A stretch of DNA of 64,000 nucleotides, from contig NZ_JAUSRB010000002.1 in the NCBI RefSeq assembly GCF_030811595.1, forward strand, positions 5,766,001 to 5,830,000. The letters run 5' to 3'. The translations under genes were made by a program, and so were the position numbers. The notes below the pieces were generated by a model that saw only the letters and a list, made by a program, of their open reading frames with translations, ran no database searches and had not been told where the DNA came from. This DNA is from Streptosporangium brasiliense (GTDB lineage: Bacteria; Actinomycetota; Actinomycetes; Streptosporangiales; Streptosporangiaceae). Of the stretch, positions 16,249 to 27,926 are shown piece after piece (the stretch's first letter is position 1; every line of letters starts with the position of its first letter).

Positions 16249-17322
16249 TCAGCCGGCGCGGCCGACGATCACGCCGGCGCGGTCGATGACGACCACGTCC
16301 ACCGTCACCGGTGCCTCGCGCAGCACACCGGCGGCTGTCAGCCGGGCGCGCTCGGCGACCAGGTCGCCCAGCGGCAGGCCCGCCTCCTGGCAGAGCCGGA
16401 GCGCGTGCAGGGCCGTGTTGGCCGTCAGCACCCGCCCGGCCAGCGCCTCGCCCCCGCCCGCCGAGCGGACGATCTCGGCGAGCATGCCCGGGTTGACCTG
16501 CGAGCGGCCCGAGTGGAGGTCCAGATGGCCGTCGGCGAGTTTGGAGAGCTTGCCGATGCCCCCGGCGATGGTCAGCCGGGGCACGGGATGCCTGCGCAGA
16601 TACTTCAGCACGGCTCCCGCGAAGTCGCCCATGTCGAGCAGCGCGTCCTCCGGCAGCCCGTACAGCTCGGCCGCGACCCTCTCCGAGGTGCTCCCGGTGC
16701 ATCCGGCGACGTGCCGGCGGCCCGCCGCCCTGGCCACGTCGACGCCGCGCCGGATGCTGTCGATCCAGGCCGAGCACGAGTACGGCACCACGATGCCGGT
16801 CGTGCCCAGGATGGACAGCCCGCCCAGGATCCCCAGCCGGGGGTTCCAGGTCTTCCTGGCCAGCTCCTCGCCGTGCTCCACCGAGATCTCCACGACCACG
16901 TCACCGGTCCCGCCGTGCCGGGCGGCCACCGCGGCGACGTGCTCGCGCATCATCCGCCGGGGGACCGGGTTGATCGCCGGTTCGCCTACCTCCAGCGGGA
17001 GCCCCGGTTTGGTGACGGTGCCGACCCCGGGTCCCGCCGCGAACACCACGCCGGTGCCGGGGGCGCCGGGCCGTACCGTCGAGGAGATCAGCGCGCCGTG
17101 CGTCACGTCGGGATCGTCACCGGCGTCCTTGACCACCGCGGCCATGGCCGCGCCGCCCGCCAGCCCCTCCCTGGCCAGCGCGAACGCCGGGCGCTGCCCC
17201 TTGGGCAGCGCGATCTCCACGGGGTCGGGGAAGTCGCCGGTCAGCAGCGCGGTGTAGGCGGCGGTGGTGGCCGCGGTCGCGCACGCGCCGGTGGTCCATC
17301 CGTGGCGTAGCGGCGTGCTCAC
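16249..17322 (-). CDS. cbiD: Cobalt-precorrin-5B C1-methyltransferase
   Basis: The 357-residue protein begins LRHGWTTGACATAATTAAY, the signature of CbiD, and contains IVVPYSCSAWIDSIRRGVDVARAAG and HVAGCTGSTSERVAAELYGLPEDALLDMGDFAGAVL. CbiD belongs to the cobalt-early (anaerobic) pathway, where it methylates C1 of cobalt-precorrin-5B, the position handled by CobF in the classical aerobic route. Here it sits among cobG, cobN and cobK of the oxygen-dependent type, and no cobF is seen. The GTG at 17322 is the natural start. It is on the minus strand, divergent from cobK, with a 68-bp gap. Confidence 0.93.
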   Translation of the reverse strand: MSTPLRHGWTTGACATAATTAAYTALLTGDFPDPVEIALPKGQRPAFALAREGLAGGAAMAAVVKDAGDDPDVTHGALISSTVRPGAPGTGVVFAAGPGVGTVTKPGLPLEVGEPAINPVPRRMMREHVAAVAARHGGTGDVVVEISVEHGEELARKTWNPRLGILGGLSILGTTGIVVPYSCSAWIDSIRRGVDVARAAGRRHVAGCTGSTSERVAAELYGLPEDALLDMGDFAGAVLKYLRRHPVPRLTIAGGIGKLSKLADGHLDLHSGRSQVNPGMLAEIVRSAGGGEALAGRVLTANTALHALRLCQEAGLPLGDLVAERARLTAAGVLREAPVTVDVVVIDRAGVIVGRAG

Positions 17323-17390
17323 GGCCGGGGCACCGGCCGGTACGGCAGGGCGAGGCCCTGCGACGGCAGAGAGACGAGAGAAGTGATGAC

Positions 17391-18152
17391 GTGCTGAACA
17401 TCCTCGTGCTGGGCGGCACCGACGAGGCCAGGCGGCTGGCCGCCGCGCTCGCCGGACGCGCCGGGACGCATGTGGTGTCCTCCCTGGCGGGACGGGTGCG
17501 CGACCCCAGGCTGCCGGTGGGCGAAGTGCACGAGGGCGGCTTCGGCGGCCCCGGCGGGCTGGAGGCGTGGATCGGCGAGCGCCGGATCGACGTCGTCGTG
17601 GACGCCACGCACCCCTTCGCCGCCCGGATGACCGCCTCGGCGGTCGAGGCGACCGGCCGGGCCGGGGTGCCGCTGCTGACCCTGCGGCGGCCGGGCTGGC
17701 AGGCGGGCCCCGGCGACGACTGGCGCTGGGTGCCGTCGCTCGCCGCGGCCGCCGAGCTGCTGCCCGAGCTGGGGGAGCGGGTGTTCCTGACCACCGGGCG
17801 CCGGAGCCTGCCGGTCTTCGCCGGCCTCGACGGCCTGTGGTTCCTGGCCCGTTCGGTGGACCCGCCGGAGCCGCCCGCCCCGCGCCGCATGGAGGTGCTG
17901 CTCAGCCGCGGCCCGTTCACCGTGGAGGGCGAGCTGGCCCTCATGCGCGCCCACCGGGTGGACGTGCTGGTCACCAAGGACAGCGGCGGCGAGATGACCA
18001 CGGCCAAGCTGCTCGCCGCCCGGGAGCTCGGGCTCCCGGTCGTGATCGTACGGCGGCCGCCGCCTCCCGGGGGCGTCCCCGCCGCGGAGACGGTGGAGGC
18101 GGCGCTCGCCTGGCTGGAGAGCGCGGCGGGTCGCGCCGGTCACGCCGGGTAA
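17391..18152 (+). CDS. cobK: Precorrin-6A reductase
   Basis: The 253-residue protein starts with a Rossmann-like strand LNILVLGGTDEARRLAAALAG. It carries VVDATHPFAARMTASAVEA and VFLTTGRRSLPVFAGL, with LVTKDSGGEMTTAKLLAARELGLPVVIVRRP at the end, all typical of CobK/CbiJ. It uses NADPH to reduce the corrin macrocycle at C18-C19. The GTG at 17391 has AGAGAAGTGATGAC upstream. Its last 13 bases overlap the 3' end of the convergent cobIJ gene, so transcripts from the two strands would overlap. Confidence 0.92.
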   Translation: MLNILVLGGTDEARRLAAALAGRAGTHVVSSLAGRVRDPRLPVGEVHEGGFGGPGGLEAWIGERRIDVVVDATHPFAARMTASAVEATGRAGVPLLTLRRPGWQAGPGDDWRWVPSLAAAAELLPELGERVFLTTGRRSLPVFAGLDGLWFLARSVDPPEPPAPRRMEVLLSRGPFTVEGELALMRAHRVDVLVTKDSGGEMTTAKLLAARELGLPVVIVRRPPPPGGVPAAETVEAALAWLESAAGRAGHAG

Positions 18153-19669
18153 CGGCGGGGGGTGAACACCACCCGGCCGCCGTCGCCCCGCTCGGCCACC
18201 CGGGTGGTGGAGGACCCCACCAGCAGCAGGCAGCGCATGTCGACCATGGCCGGGTCGAGGTCGGCGAGCGTGGTGACGGTCACGCTCTCCCCGGCCCCGC
18301 CGACGTCACGGCCGATGACCACGGGTGTCTGCGCCGCGCGGTGTTCCAGCAGCAGGTCCCGCGCGGCGGCCACCTGCCAGGTGCGGCTCTTGGACGCGGG
18401 GTTGTAGATCGCCAGGACCAGGTCGGCCTTCGCGGCGGCGGTGATCCGCCCGGCGACGACCTCCCATGGCTTGAGCAGGTCCGACAGCGACAGCACGCAG
18501 TAGTCGTGGCCGAGCGGCGCGCCCGCCCGGCTCGCCACCGCGTGCGCGGCGGTCAGGCCCGGCAGCACCCGCACCGGGACGTCCGCGTACCGGGGCTCGC
18601 AGGCCACCTCCAGCACCGCGCTGGCCATCGCGAACACCCCCGGGTCGCCCGAGGAGACCACGGCCACCCGGGATCCGGCCGCGGCCAGCTCCAGCGCGTG
18701 CGCGGCCCGCTCGGCCTCCACCCGGTTGTCCGTGGGGTGGCGGCGCTGACGCGGGTTCGGCGGGACCCGGTCCAGGTAGGGGCCGTAGCCGACGAGCTCG
18801 TCGGCCACGGCCAGGGCGTCCTGCGCCTCCGGGGTCAGCCACGGCCGGCCGGCCGGGCCGAGGCCGACCACGACCACCTCACCGGGGCCGCCGGCCGGGG
18901 CCGCGGGCTCCGCCTGCCGCACCGGCCCGGCCTGCGCCGCGTTGACCGGGCTCGGGATCAGCGCCAGCGAGAAGTACGGCACGCTGTCCGGGTCCACCTC
19001 GGCGAGCGGGGCCAGGCGCTGGCCGCCGGTGGTGGCGCGTTCCACGTACCAGGCCTCGTCGAGGCGGCCGGCCCGGGTCAGCGCGTCGCGCACCTTGGTG
19101 AAGGTCCGGCCGAGCTTGAGGACCGCGGCCGAGTCGGTGGCGGCCAGGCGCTCGGCGAGGACCTCGGCGGGGAGCGTCCCGGGCAGCACGGTCAGCGTCT
19201 CGTCCCGCTCGACCAGCGGCCGTCCGAGGACCGCGGCGGCGCCGCTCACGGAGGTCACACCGGGGACCACCTCGGTGACGTAGCGGTGGGACAGACGCTT
19301 GTGCATGTGCATGTAGGAGCCGTAGAAGAGCGGGTCGCCCTCGCACAGCACCACCACGTCACGGCCGGCGTCCAGGTGGGCGGCCAGCCGCAGCGCGCAG
19401 TCGGCGTAGAAGTCGTCGATGGCGCCCTGGTAGCCGCCGGGATGGTCGGTGGTCTCCGTGGTGAGCGGGTAGATCAGCGCTTCCTCGATCTGGCCCGCGC
19501 GCAGGTACGGCGCGGCCACCGAGCGGGCGATGCTCCGGCCGTGGCGGGCGCTGTGGAAGGCGATCACGTCGGCCTCGCCGAGGAGGCGGGCGGCCTTGAC
19601 GGTCACCAGCTCCGGATCCCCGGGTCCGAGTCCCACACCCCAGAGCCGTCCGGTCACCATGTCGTTCAT
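18140..19669 (-). CDS. cobIJ: Precorrin-2 C20-methyltransferase / precorrin-3B C17-methyltransferase fusion
   Basis: The 509-residue protein fuses two tetrapyrrole methylases. Residues 1 to about 240 are CobI-like (LWGVGLGPGDPELVTVKAARLL; VVVLCEGDPLFYGSYMHMHKRL; VVPGVTSVSGAAAVLGRPL) and methylate C20 of precorrin-2. After a Pro/Ala linker, residues from about 263 are CobJ-like (VVVVGLGPAGRPWLTPEAQ; VVSSGDPGVFAMASAVLEVA; LAIYNPASKSRTWQVAAARDLLL) and drive C17 methylation with ring contraction. Such CobIJ fusions are common in actinobacteria. Its ATG overlaps the cobH TGA by 4 nt; transcription order on this strand is cobG-cobH-cobIJ. Confidence 0.94.
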   Translation of the reverse strand: MNDMVTGRLWGVGLGPGDPELVTVKAARLLGEADVIAFHSARHGRSIARSVAAPYLRAGQIEEALIYPLTTETTDHPGGYQGAIDDFYADCALRLAAHLDAGRDVVVLCEGDPLFYGSYMHMHKRLSHRYVTEVVPGVTSVSGAAAVLGRPLVERDETLTVLPGTLPAEVLAERLAATDSAAVLKLGRTFTKVRDALTRAGRLDEAWYVERATTGGQRLAPLAEVDPDSVPYFSLALIPSPVNAAQAGPVRQAEPAAPAGGPGEVVVVGLGPAGRPWLTPEAQDALAVADELVGYGPYLDRVPPNPRQRRHPTDNRVEAERAAHALELAAAGSRVAVVSSGDPGVFAMASAVLEVACEPRYADVPVRVLPGLTAAHAVASRAGAPLGHDYCVLSLSDLLKPWEVVAGRITAAAKADLVLAIYNPASKSRTWQVAAARDLLLEHRAAQTPVVIGRDVGGAGESVTVTTLADLDPAMVDMRCLLLVGSSTTRVAERGDGGRVVFTPRRYPA

Positions 19670-20292
19670 TCGTCCTCACTCGCGATCGCGTTGACCGCGG
19701 CCGCGGTCATCGCACTCCCACCCCGGCGGCCGTGCACGACCAGGTGTTCCAGACCCGCCGGGTGCTCGGCGAGGGCCTGCTTGGACTCGGCGGCGCCGAT
19801 GAAGCCGACCGGGATCCCGAGCACGGCGGCCGGCCGGCCGGCGCCCTCCTCGACCATCTCCAGCAGCCGGAACAGCGCGGTCGGCGCGTTCCCGATCGCG
19901 ACCACGGAGCCCTCCAGCCGGTCGCGCCACAGCTCCAGCGCGGCGGCGCTGCGGGTGGTGCCCAGCCGTGCGGCGAGCTCCGGCACGCCCGGCTCGCCCA
20001 GCGTGCAGATCACCTCGTTGCCGGCGGGCAGGCGGCGGCGGGTCACCCCGGAGGCGACCATCATCGCGTCGCACAGCACCGGCGCGCCCGCCCGCAGGGC
20101 CGCGCGCGCCGACGCCACGACGCCGGGCGACCAGCCGAGGTCGGCGACCAGGTCGACCATCCCGCAGGCGTGGATCATCCGGACCGCCACCTGGGCGACG
20201 TCCGGGGGCAGGCCGCTCAGATCCGTCTCGGCGCGGATGGTGGCGAAGGAGCGGCGGTAGATCTCCGCGCCGTCGCGGACGTAGTCGGTCAC
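19666..20292 (-). CDS. cobH: Precorrin-8X methylmutase
   Basis: The 208-residue protein has YVRDGAEIYRRSFATIRAETDLSGLP at its start and MIHACGMVDLVADL carrying the histidine that moves the C11 methyl to C12. GAPVLCDAMMVASGVTRRRLP and VVAIGNAPTALFRLLEM are also diagnostic for CobH/CbiC. It forms hydrogenobyrinic acid or its cobalt equivalent. The start is the GTG at 20292, overlapping the cobG TGA by 4 nt; an open frame extends upstream but only antisense-like sequence lies there. Confidence 0.94.
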   Translation of the reverse strand: MTDYVRDGAEIYRRSFATIRAETDLSGLPPDVAQVAVRMIHACGMVDLVADLGWSPGVVASARAALRAGAPVLCDAMMVASGVTRRRLPAGNEVICTLGEPGVPELAARLGTTRSAAALELWRDRLEGSVVAIGNAPTALFRLLEMVEEGAGRPAAVLGIPVGFIGAAESKQALAEHPAGLEHLVVHGRRGGSAMTAAAVNAIASEDE

Positions 20293-21620
20293 GATCCCCC
20301 TCTGGCGGCCGTCACCGCGGCCGTGGTCTCTTCGATGTCCGTACAGTTCAGGCTCCGGCCGTTGAGGTTCACGCGGTAGCCGTCGCCGGTGGCGACCACG
20401 TCCGCGACCCGCCCCCGGGGGCGACCGCAGCGCCTGTCGCAGCCCGCCCAGTGCACGGGGAGCGTACCGGTGCGCGGCCGGTCCGCCGCACGGGGGGCGA
20501 CCGTCCCCGGCGTCCCGGCGGCCCCGTCCCCGGCGGGCACGGTGGCGCGGGCCGCGTCGGCCTGCACGTCGGCCAGGGATTTGGCGCAGCCGGGGCGGCC
20601 GGTGCAGGCCGTCACGCCGATCCACGGGGAGTCGGGGTCGGTGACCAGGCCGGCCTCCGTCAGCCGGGCGACTGCCCGGGGGAGGTCCACGCGGGCCAGA
20701 CCGGGCAGGACCACGCCCCGCCACGGCGTCAGCCGTACCCCGTCGGCGGAGGCCAGGCCGGCCAGGAGCTCCGCCTGGGCAGGGGTCAGCCGGCCCAGCG
20801 GCACCGCGACGCCCAGGGCCACCCGCCCGCCGGGCTGCCGGACGGCTCCCACCGGTCCCCCCGCCACGGCCGGCGGCGGGGTCCGGACGCGTTCCGCGGG
20901 CGGGCGGAGCCGTACCGGGCCGGCCCCTCCGGTCTCCAGGGTGGCGCGGACCCGGGCCGCGACCGGCTCCGCGCCGCCGGGCAGCTCACCGATCCGCCAG
21001 GCATGCACGCCCCGGGCGGCGAGCTCGGCCAGGAACGCCTCGGCCGCGGCGAGCAGGGCGGTGACCGCCGAGGTCACCGGCACGCGCAGGCCGCTGTCGG
21101 CGCCCGCGAGGACGAGGGCGGCCTCCTCCGGGCCGGTCGGCAGCATCCCGGCGTCGGGGCCGAGCCAGGCCACGTCCCCCCGGCCGTCGTCGAGGGCGAA
21201 CAGGAACCGCCCCGGCAGGCCGGCCAGGCCCGGCCGGGCGCACAGCCGCCGGTCCAGCTCGGAGACCAGCGGACCGACGTCGAGGATCCCCTCCGCGTCG
21301 CAGCCGGTCAGCGGGGAGGCCAGGACGTTGCGGATCCGTTCGTGGGTGGACGAGGGCAGCAGCCCGGCCTCCGCCATGCGCGCCGCGAATCCGTCCCCCT
21401 CGCCGAGCCCGCGCACCTGGACGTTCGCACGGGAGGTCAGCTCGATGACGCCGGTCCCGTGGACGGCCGCCGCGTCGGCGAGTCCGCGCAGCTGGGAGGC
21501 CGTCAGCCGGCCGCCGGGGACGCGGATCCGCGCCAGGCCGCCGTCGGCCGCGGCATGCACCTGGAGCGCCCCGGGACATGCGTCGAGTCGCGATCGTCCG
21601 GAAAAGTCGCCAATGACCAC
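20289..21620 (-). CDS. cobG: Precorrin-3B synthase
   Basis: The 443-residue enzyme is related to nitrite/sulfite reductases: RLDACPGALQVHAAADGGLARIRVPGG is the typical CobG N-terminus (ferredoxin-like half), with GVIELTSRANVQVRG after it. The C-terminal cysteines VTACTGRPGCAKSLADVQ and VHWAGCDRRCGRP supply the [4Fe-4S] ligands. CobG uses O2 to form precorrin-3B and so marks an oxygen-dependent branch. I place the start at GTG 21620: no Shine-Dalgarno is present, but a TAACAT box lies 7 nt upstream, so the mRNA is probably leaderless. It is divergent from the riboswitch-controlled cobN. Confidence 0.92.
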   Translation of the reverse strand: MVIGDFSGRSRLDACPGALQVHAAADGGLARIRVPGGRLTASQLRGLADAAAVHGTGVIELTSRANVQVRGLGEGDGFAARMAEAGLLPSSTHERIRNVLASPLTGCDAEGILDVGPLVSELDRRLCARPGLAGLPGRFLFALDDGRGDVAWLGPDAGMLPTGPEEAALVLAGADSGLRVPVTSAVTALLAAAEAFLAELAARGVHAWRIGELPGGAEPVAARVRATLETGGAGPVRLRPPAERVRTPPPAVAGGPVGAVRQPGGRVALGVAVPLGRLTPAQAELLAGLASADGVRLTPWRGVVLPGLARVDLPRAVARLTEAGLVTDPDSPWIGVTACTGRPGCAKSLADVQADAARATVPAGDGAAGTPGTVAPRAADRPRTGTLPVHWAGCDRRCGRPRGRVADVVATGDGYRVNLNGRSLNCTDIEETTAAVTAARGGS

Positions 21621-21627
21621 GGAGAGG

Positions 21628-21633
21628 ATGTTA
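21628..21633 (-). promoter_or_regulatory. -10 box of cobG, probably leaderless transcript
   Basis: On the minus strand TAACAT is followed by 7 bases and then the cobG GTG. This is the classical spacing for a leaderless actinobacterial mRNA whose first base is the start codon. No convincing -35 box was found. Confidence 0.5.
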
Positions 21634-21643
21634 AGCCAGTTTC

Positions 21644-21670
21644 TTGCAATGAGCGGGGCTGCCGTAGTCT
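21644..21670 (+). promoter_or_regulatory. Candidate promoter of cobN
   Basis: TTGCAA (21644-21649) and TAGTCT (21665-21670) are separated by 15-16 bases and stand directly before the cobalamin riboswitch, so transcription would start at about 21677. The -35 spacing is short, so only the -10 is moderately convincing. Confidence 0.4.
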
Positions 21671-21825
21671 GATCGTTGGCGACGGCAAGGGAGGAAGCCG
21701 GTGTGAAACCGGCGCGGTCCCGCCACTGTGACCGGGGAGCGAACCCCACTCAGGCCACTGTCCGGAGACGGACGGGAAGGCCGGGGGGAGCATCGATCCG
21801 GGAGCCAGGAGACTCCAGCCGTCGT
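21671..21825 (+). promoter_or_regulatory. Cobalamin (B12) riboswitch
   Basis: The leader holds the conserved order of the adenosylcobalamin riboswitch. GGAAGCCGGTGTGAAACCGG (21692-21711) forms the P4-P5 region with the GCGGTCCCGCCACTGTGA segment after it, the core of P6/P7. A hairpin around CCGGAGACGG follows, and the B12 box AGCCAGGAGACTC is at 21803-21815. It should sense coenzyme B12 and shut off expression of cobN downstream. About 120 bases remain between the B12 box and the start codon, enough for a sequestering expression platform. Confidence 0.96.
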
Positions 21826-21946
21826 AGCCGACGACGACCCGGGGCGAGGACCCCGAGGGAGGAAGCCCTGTGCGCTTTTCGCCGTTCCCGGGCCACCCCG
21901 TGGCCCCGCCGAGCCGTACCACGCCGCCTCCGCGGGGGTGCGGCGC

Positions 21947-25570
<3,624 letters not shown>

Positions 25571-25693
25571 TCCCGCGGGGGCGGCTCTCCGGCCGCTCCC
25601 GCCCGCCGGTGACGCCCGCCGGTGACGTGTCAGGGCCGCCCGCGAGGAGTGGTCCGCGCGTCGGGAGGCCGGCGGCCGCGCCCTCCGTGGTCC

Positions 25694-26218
25694 TCAGATG
25701 GCGAGGACGGTCAGCGCTGCTTCCACGGCGGCGGCCTTGACCTCGTCGAACGGAAGGTCGGCGTGTTCCACCACGCAGTCCGACATGCCGCCGAGCGCCA
25801 CGGTCGTGTGGATCCGCGCGGCGTTGGAGGGAGTGGGGCCGAGCAGGAGCGTGGTCAACCGCTTGCGCCACGCCCACATCCGGTCCATCAGGTCGAGCTC
25901 GACCAGCGTGGCGGGCGCGTGCAGGACCATCATGATCACTTCCCGGTGCCGCCAGACGAGGTCGAAGTAGTCTTCGAGCAGCCGCCGCCCGTCTCCGGGC
26001 TCGCGCTCGGCCACGAATCTCTCCAGATCGTCGATGAGCGGCTGGATGATGCTTCTGACCAGGTCTTCCCTCGACTCGAAGTGGTAGTAGAGGGCCGGTT
26101 TGGTGATGCCGAGCCGGTCGGAGATCTGCTTCAGGCTGGTGTTCTGCACGCCCTGCTCCAGGAAGAGCTCGCGGGCCACCGCCTGGATGCGCGTCTTGGT
26201 GTCCGAAGGCCTCGTCAT
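25694..26218 (-). CDS. TetR-family regulator
   Basis: The 174-residue protein has the TetR N-terminus TKTRIQAVARELFLEQGVQNTSLKQISDRLGITKPALYYHFESREDLV (helix-turn-helix at about 27-47), then a helical ligand-binding domain (FDLVWRHREVIMMVLHAPA onward). It is divergent from an FAD monooxygenase, and three near-identical 20-bp operator-like sites fill the 116-bp gap. It therefore most likely represses itself and the monooxygenase until a ligand, probably a substrate of the enzyme, binds. Confidence 0.92.
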   Translation of the reverse strand: MTRPSDTKTRIQAVARELFLEQGVQNTSLKQISDRLGITKPALYYHFESREDLVRSIIQPLIDDLERFVAEREPGDGRRLLEDYFDLVWRHREVIMMVLHAPATLVELDLMDRMWAWRKRLTTLLLGPTPSNAARIHTTVALGGMSDCVVEHADLPFDEVKAAAVEAALTVLAI

Positions 26219-26234
26219 GGAACCAAGCGTAGCG

Positions 26235-26322
26235 CTTACCTATCGTTAAGTAAGCCCTTGCGTCCAATTGTGATCCGTGCTTACCTATCGTTAAGTAAGT
26301 AGCTTACCTTCCGTTAAGTAAA
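26235..26322. promoter_or_regulatory. Three TetR operator copies
   Basis: CTTACCTATCGTTAAGTAAG occurs twice exactly (26235-26254 and 26280-26299), and a third copy with two changes lies at 26303-26322. Each is a partly symmetric TTAC...GTAA dyad. Centre spacings are 45 and 23 bp, about four and two helical turns, so dimers would line up on the same DNA face. The third copy ends 12 bases before the monooxygenase ATG, over its ribosome site region. Confidence 0.75.
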
Positions 26323-26334
26323 AGAGAGTGGCGC

Positions 26335-27576
26335 ATGCGCATCCTCATCTCCGGCGCCAGTGTCGCCGGTCCCGTCCTGGCCTACTGGCTCAACAGCTAC
26401 GGCTCCGCCGTCACCGTGGTGGAGCGGGCCCCCGCGCTGCGCAAGGCGGGCGGACACGCGGTCGACCTGTTCCGCCCGGCGATGGACATCATCGACAAGA
26501 TGGGCCTGATCGAGCCGGTCCAGGCCAGGAAGACCGGCACCGAGTGGCTCTCGTTCCGCACGGAGAACGGCGATCGCCCGCACGGACTGGAAGTCGGCAA
26601 GCTGATGAGCGTCGTGTCCGACCGGCACGTCGAGATCATGCGGGACGACCTGGGGGAGATCCTCTACGAGGCCACCCGGCACGACGTGGAATACCTCTTC
26701 GGCGACTCCATCGCCGCCATGGCCGAGACCGCCGACGGCGTCGACGTCACCTTCGAGCGAGGTCCCGCCCGCAGGTTCGACCTGGTGATCGGGGCCGACG
26801 GACTGCATTCCAACGTCCGGCGCCTGGTCTTCGGAGAGGAGTCGCGCTTCTCCACCTGGATCGGGGCCTACCTGGCGGTCATGTCGATCCCCAACTACCT
26901 GGGGCTGCGCGACCGCATGGACGGGATCACGGGTGTGAACAGGATGGTGGGCGTGTACGGCGGAGCGCACATGGACGACGCCCGTGCGGTCTTCATGTTC
27001 CGCCCCGCCGCCGAGCTCGACTACCACTACCGGGACGTCGACCGGCAGAAGGAGCTGCTGCGCCGGCAGTTCGCCGGGATGGGCTGGGAGGTGCCCCGCC
27101 TGCTGGGCGAGGAGCTGGAGCGCGCCTCGACGTTCTACTTCGACTCGGTCACCCAGCTGCGCATGGACACCTGGTCCCGGGGACGGGTGAGCCTGGTCGG
27201 CGACGCCGGCTACTGCCCGGGCCCCGCGGTCGGCGGCAGCACCAGCCTGGCCGTCGTGGGCGCCTACGTCCTGGCCGGCGAGCTGGCCGAGGCCCGCGGC
27301 GACCACACGCGGGCGTTCCCGGCCTACGAGCGGGAGATCGGCGACTACGTGCGGCGCAGCCGTACCTTCGCCGTCGGCGCCGCCAAGCGGCTCATCCCCG
27401 ACACCCGCCTGGGCCTGTGGGGCCTGATCCAGGGAGTGCGGCTGGTCAACCACGTCCCCACGCCGATCGCCCGCGCCCTGGTCGGTCTCGGCGGCAGGGG
27501 CGTGCGGCTGCACGACGAGGTCGCGGTGAAGGACTATCCGCGGGGATCCGTCGTGAGGACGGACGCCACCGGGTGA
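26335..27576 (+). CDS. FAD-dependent monooxygenase (TetX/aromatic hydroxylase type)
   Basis: The 413-residue class A flavoprotein monooxygenase opens with the FAD-binding fold MRILISGASVAGPVLAYWLN and an acidic end VTVVERAP. It has the DG motif FDLVIGADGLHSNVRRLVFG (binding FAD and NADPH) and the second FAD motif RVSLVGDAGYCPGPAVGGSTSLAVVGAYVLAGEL. Relatives include TetX-type tetracycline destructases and hydroxylases of aromatic polyketides. AGAGAGTGGCGC precedes the ATG. It is divergent from TetR and overlain by its operators, as expected for an inducible detoxifying hydroxylase. The substrate is unknown; no C-terminal thioredoxin-like domain is present. Confidence 0.88.
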   Translation: MRILISGASVAGPVLAYWLNSYGSAVTVVERAPALRKAGGHAVDLFRPAMDIIDKMGLIEPVQARKTGTEWLSFRTENGDRPHGLEVGKLMSVVSDRHVEIMRDDLGEILYEATRHDVEYLFGDSIAAMAETADGVDVTFERGPARRFDLVIGADGLHSNVRRLVFGEESRFSTWIGAYLAVMSIPNYLGLRDRMDGITGVNRMVGVYGGAHMDDARAVFMFRPAAELDYHYRDVDRQKELLRRQFAGMGWEVPRLLGEELERASTFYFDSVTQLRMDTWSRGRVSLVGDAGYCPGPAVGGSTSLAVVGAYVLAGELAEARGDHTRAFPAYEREIGDYVRRSRTFAVGAAKRLIPDTRLGLWGLIQGVRLVNHVPTPIARALVGLGGRGVRLHDEVAVKDYPRGSVVRTDATG

Positions 27577-27762
27577 CCTCCGTCCTCGTGGCGGGTCGAG
27601 CGGCGCGGTCGCGGCTCGGCGTCCTCGCGGCCACCGCTCTTGACCGGCGGTCGCGGCACCCGGAGCCGGCCCTGACGGGGGAGCCGGTGGGCGGGGGCGG
27701 GCCGCGAGGTGAAGGGGGACCTGGTGGCGGCACTCCGGCCGGCCGGAGGCGCGACAGGCTTG

Positions 27763-27786
27763 ATAGGTAGGAAATTTCCTACCTAT
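27763..27786. promoter_or_regulatory. Perfect 24-bp palindrome, likely ArsR operator
   Basis: The arm ATAGGTAGGAAA is followed directly by its exact reverse complement. It lies 9 bases before the GTG of the VOC remnant at 27796 and upstream of the ArsR-like gene, in a short AT-rich island. Its length and position fit an operator for the ArsR repressor of this operon; it could also overlap the promoter. Confidence 0.65.
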
Positions 27787-27795
27787 AGTGGAGGG

Positions 27796-27921
27796 GTGAA
27801 CATCACACACGCCAAGATCGTCACGCTGCCCGTCTCCGATCAGGATCGGGCGAAGGACTTCTACGTCGATCCGGACGGCAACGGCTCCGTGCTCTCCGCA
27901 CCGGCCCCTTCCCGCCTCTGA
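27796..27921 (+). pseudogene. VOC (glyoxalase-like) gene with internal deletion
   Basis: The 41-codon frame consists of the start and end of a VOC/bleomycin-resistance-fold protein. NITHAKIVTLPVSDQDRAKDFYV is the usual first strand and helix (about 23 residues), joined directly to DPDGNGSVLSAPAP, the usual last strand, which carries the metal-binding end motif in intact relatives. Roughly 80-90 central residues are missing, yet the frame is kept and the ribosome site GGAGGGG remains. The product cannot form the fold. A short shared sequence at the join (TCGA) would suit a slippage or microhomology deletion. The intact form would be the first gene of a VOC-ArsR-SRPBCC operon. Confidence 0.75.
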
Positions 27922-27926
27922 ATCCC

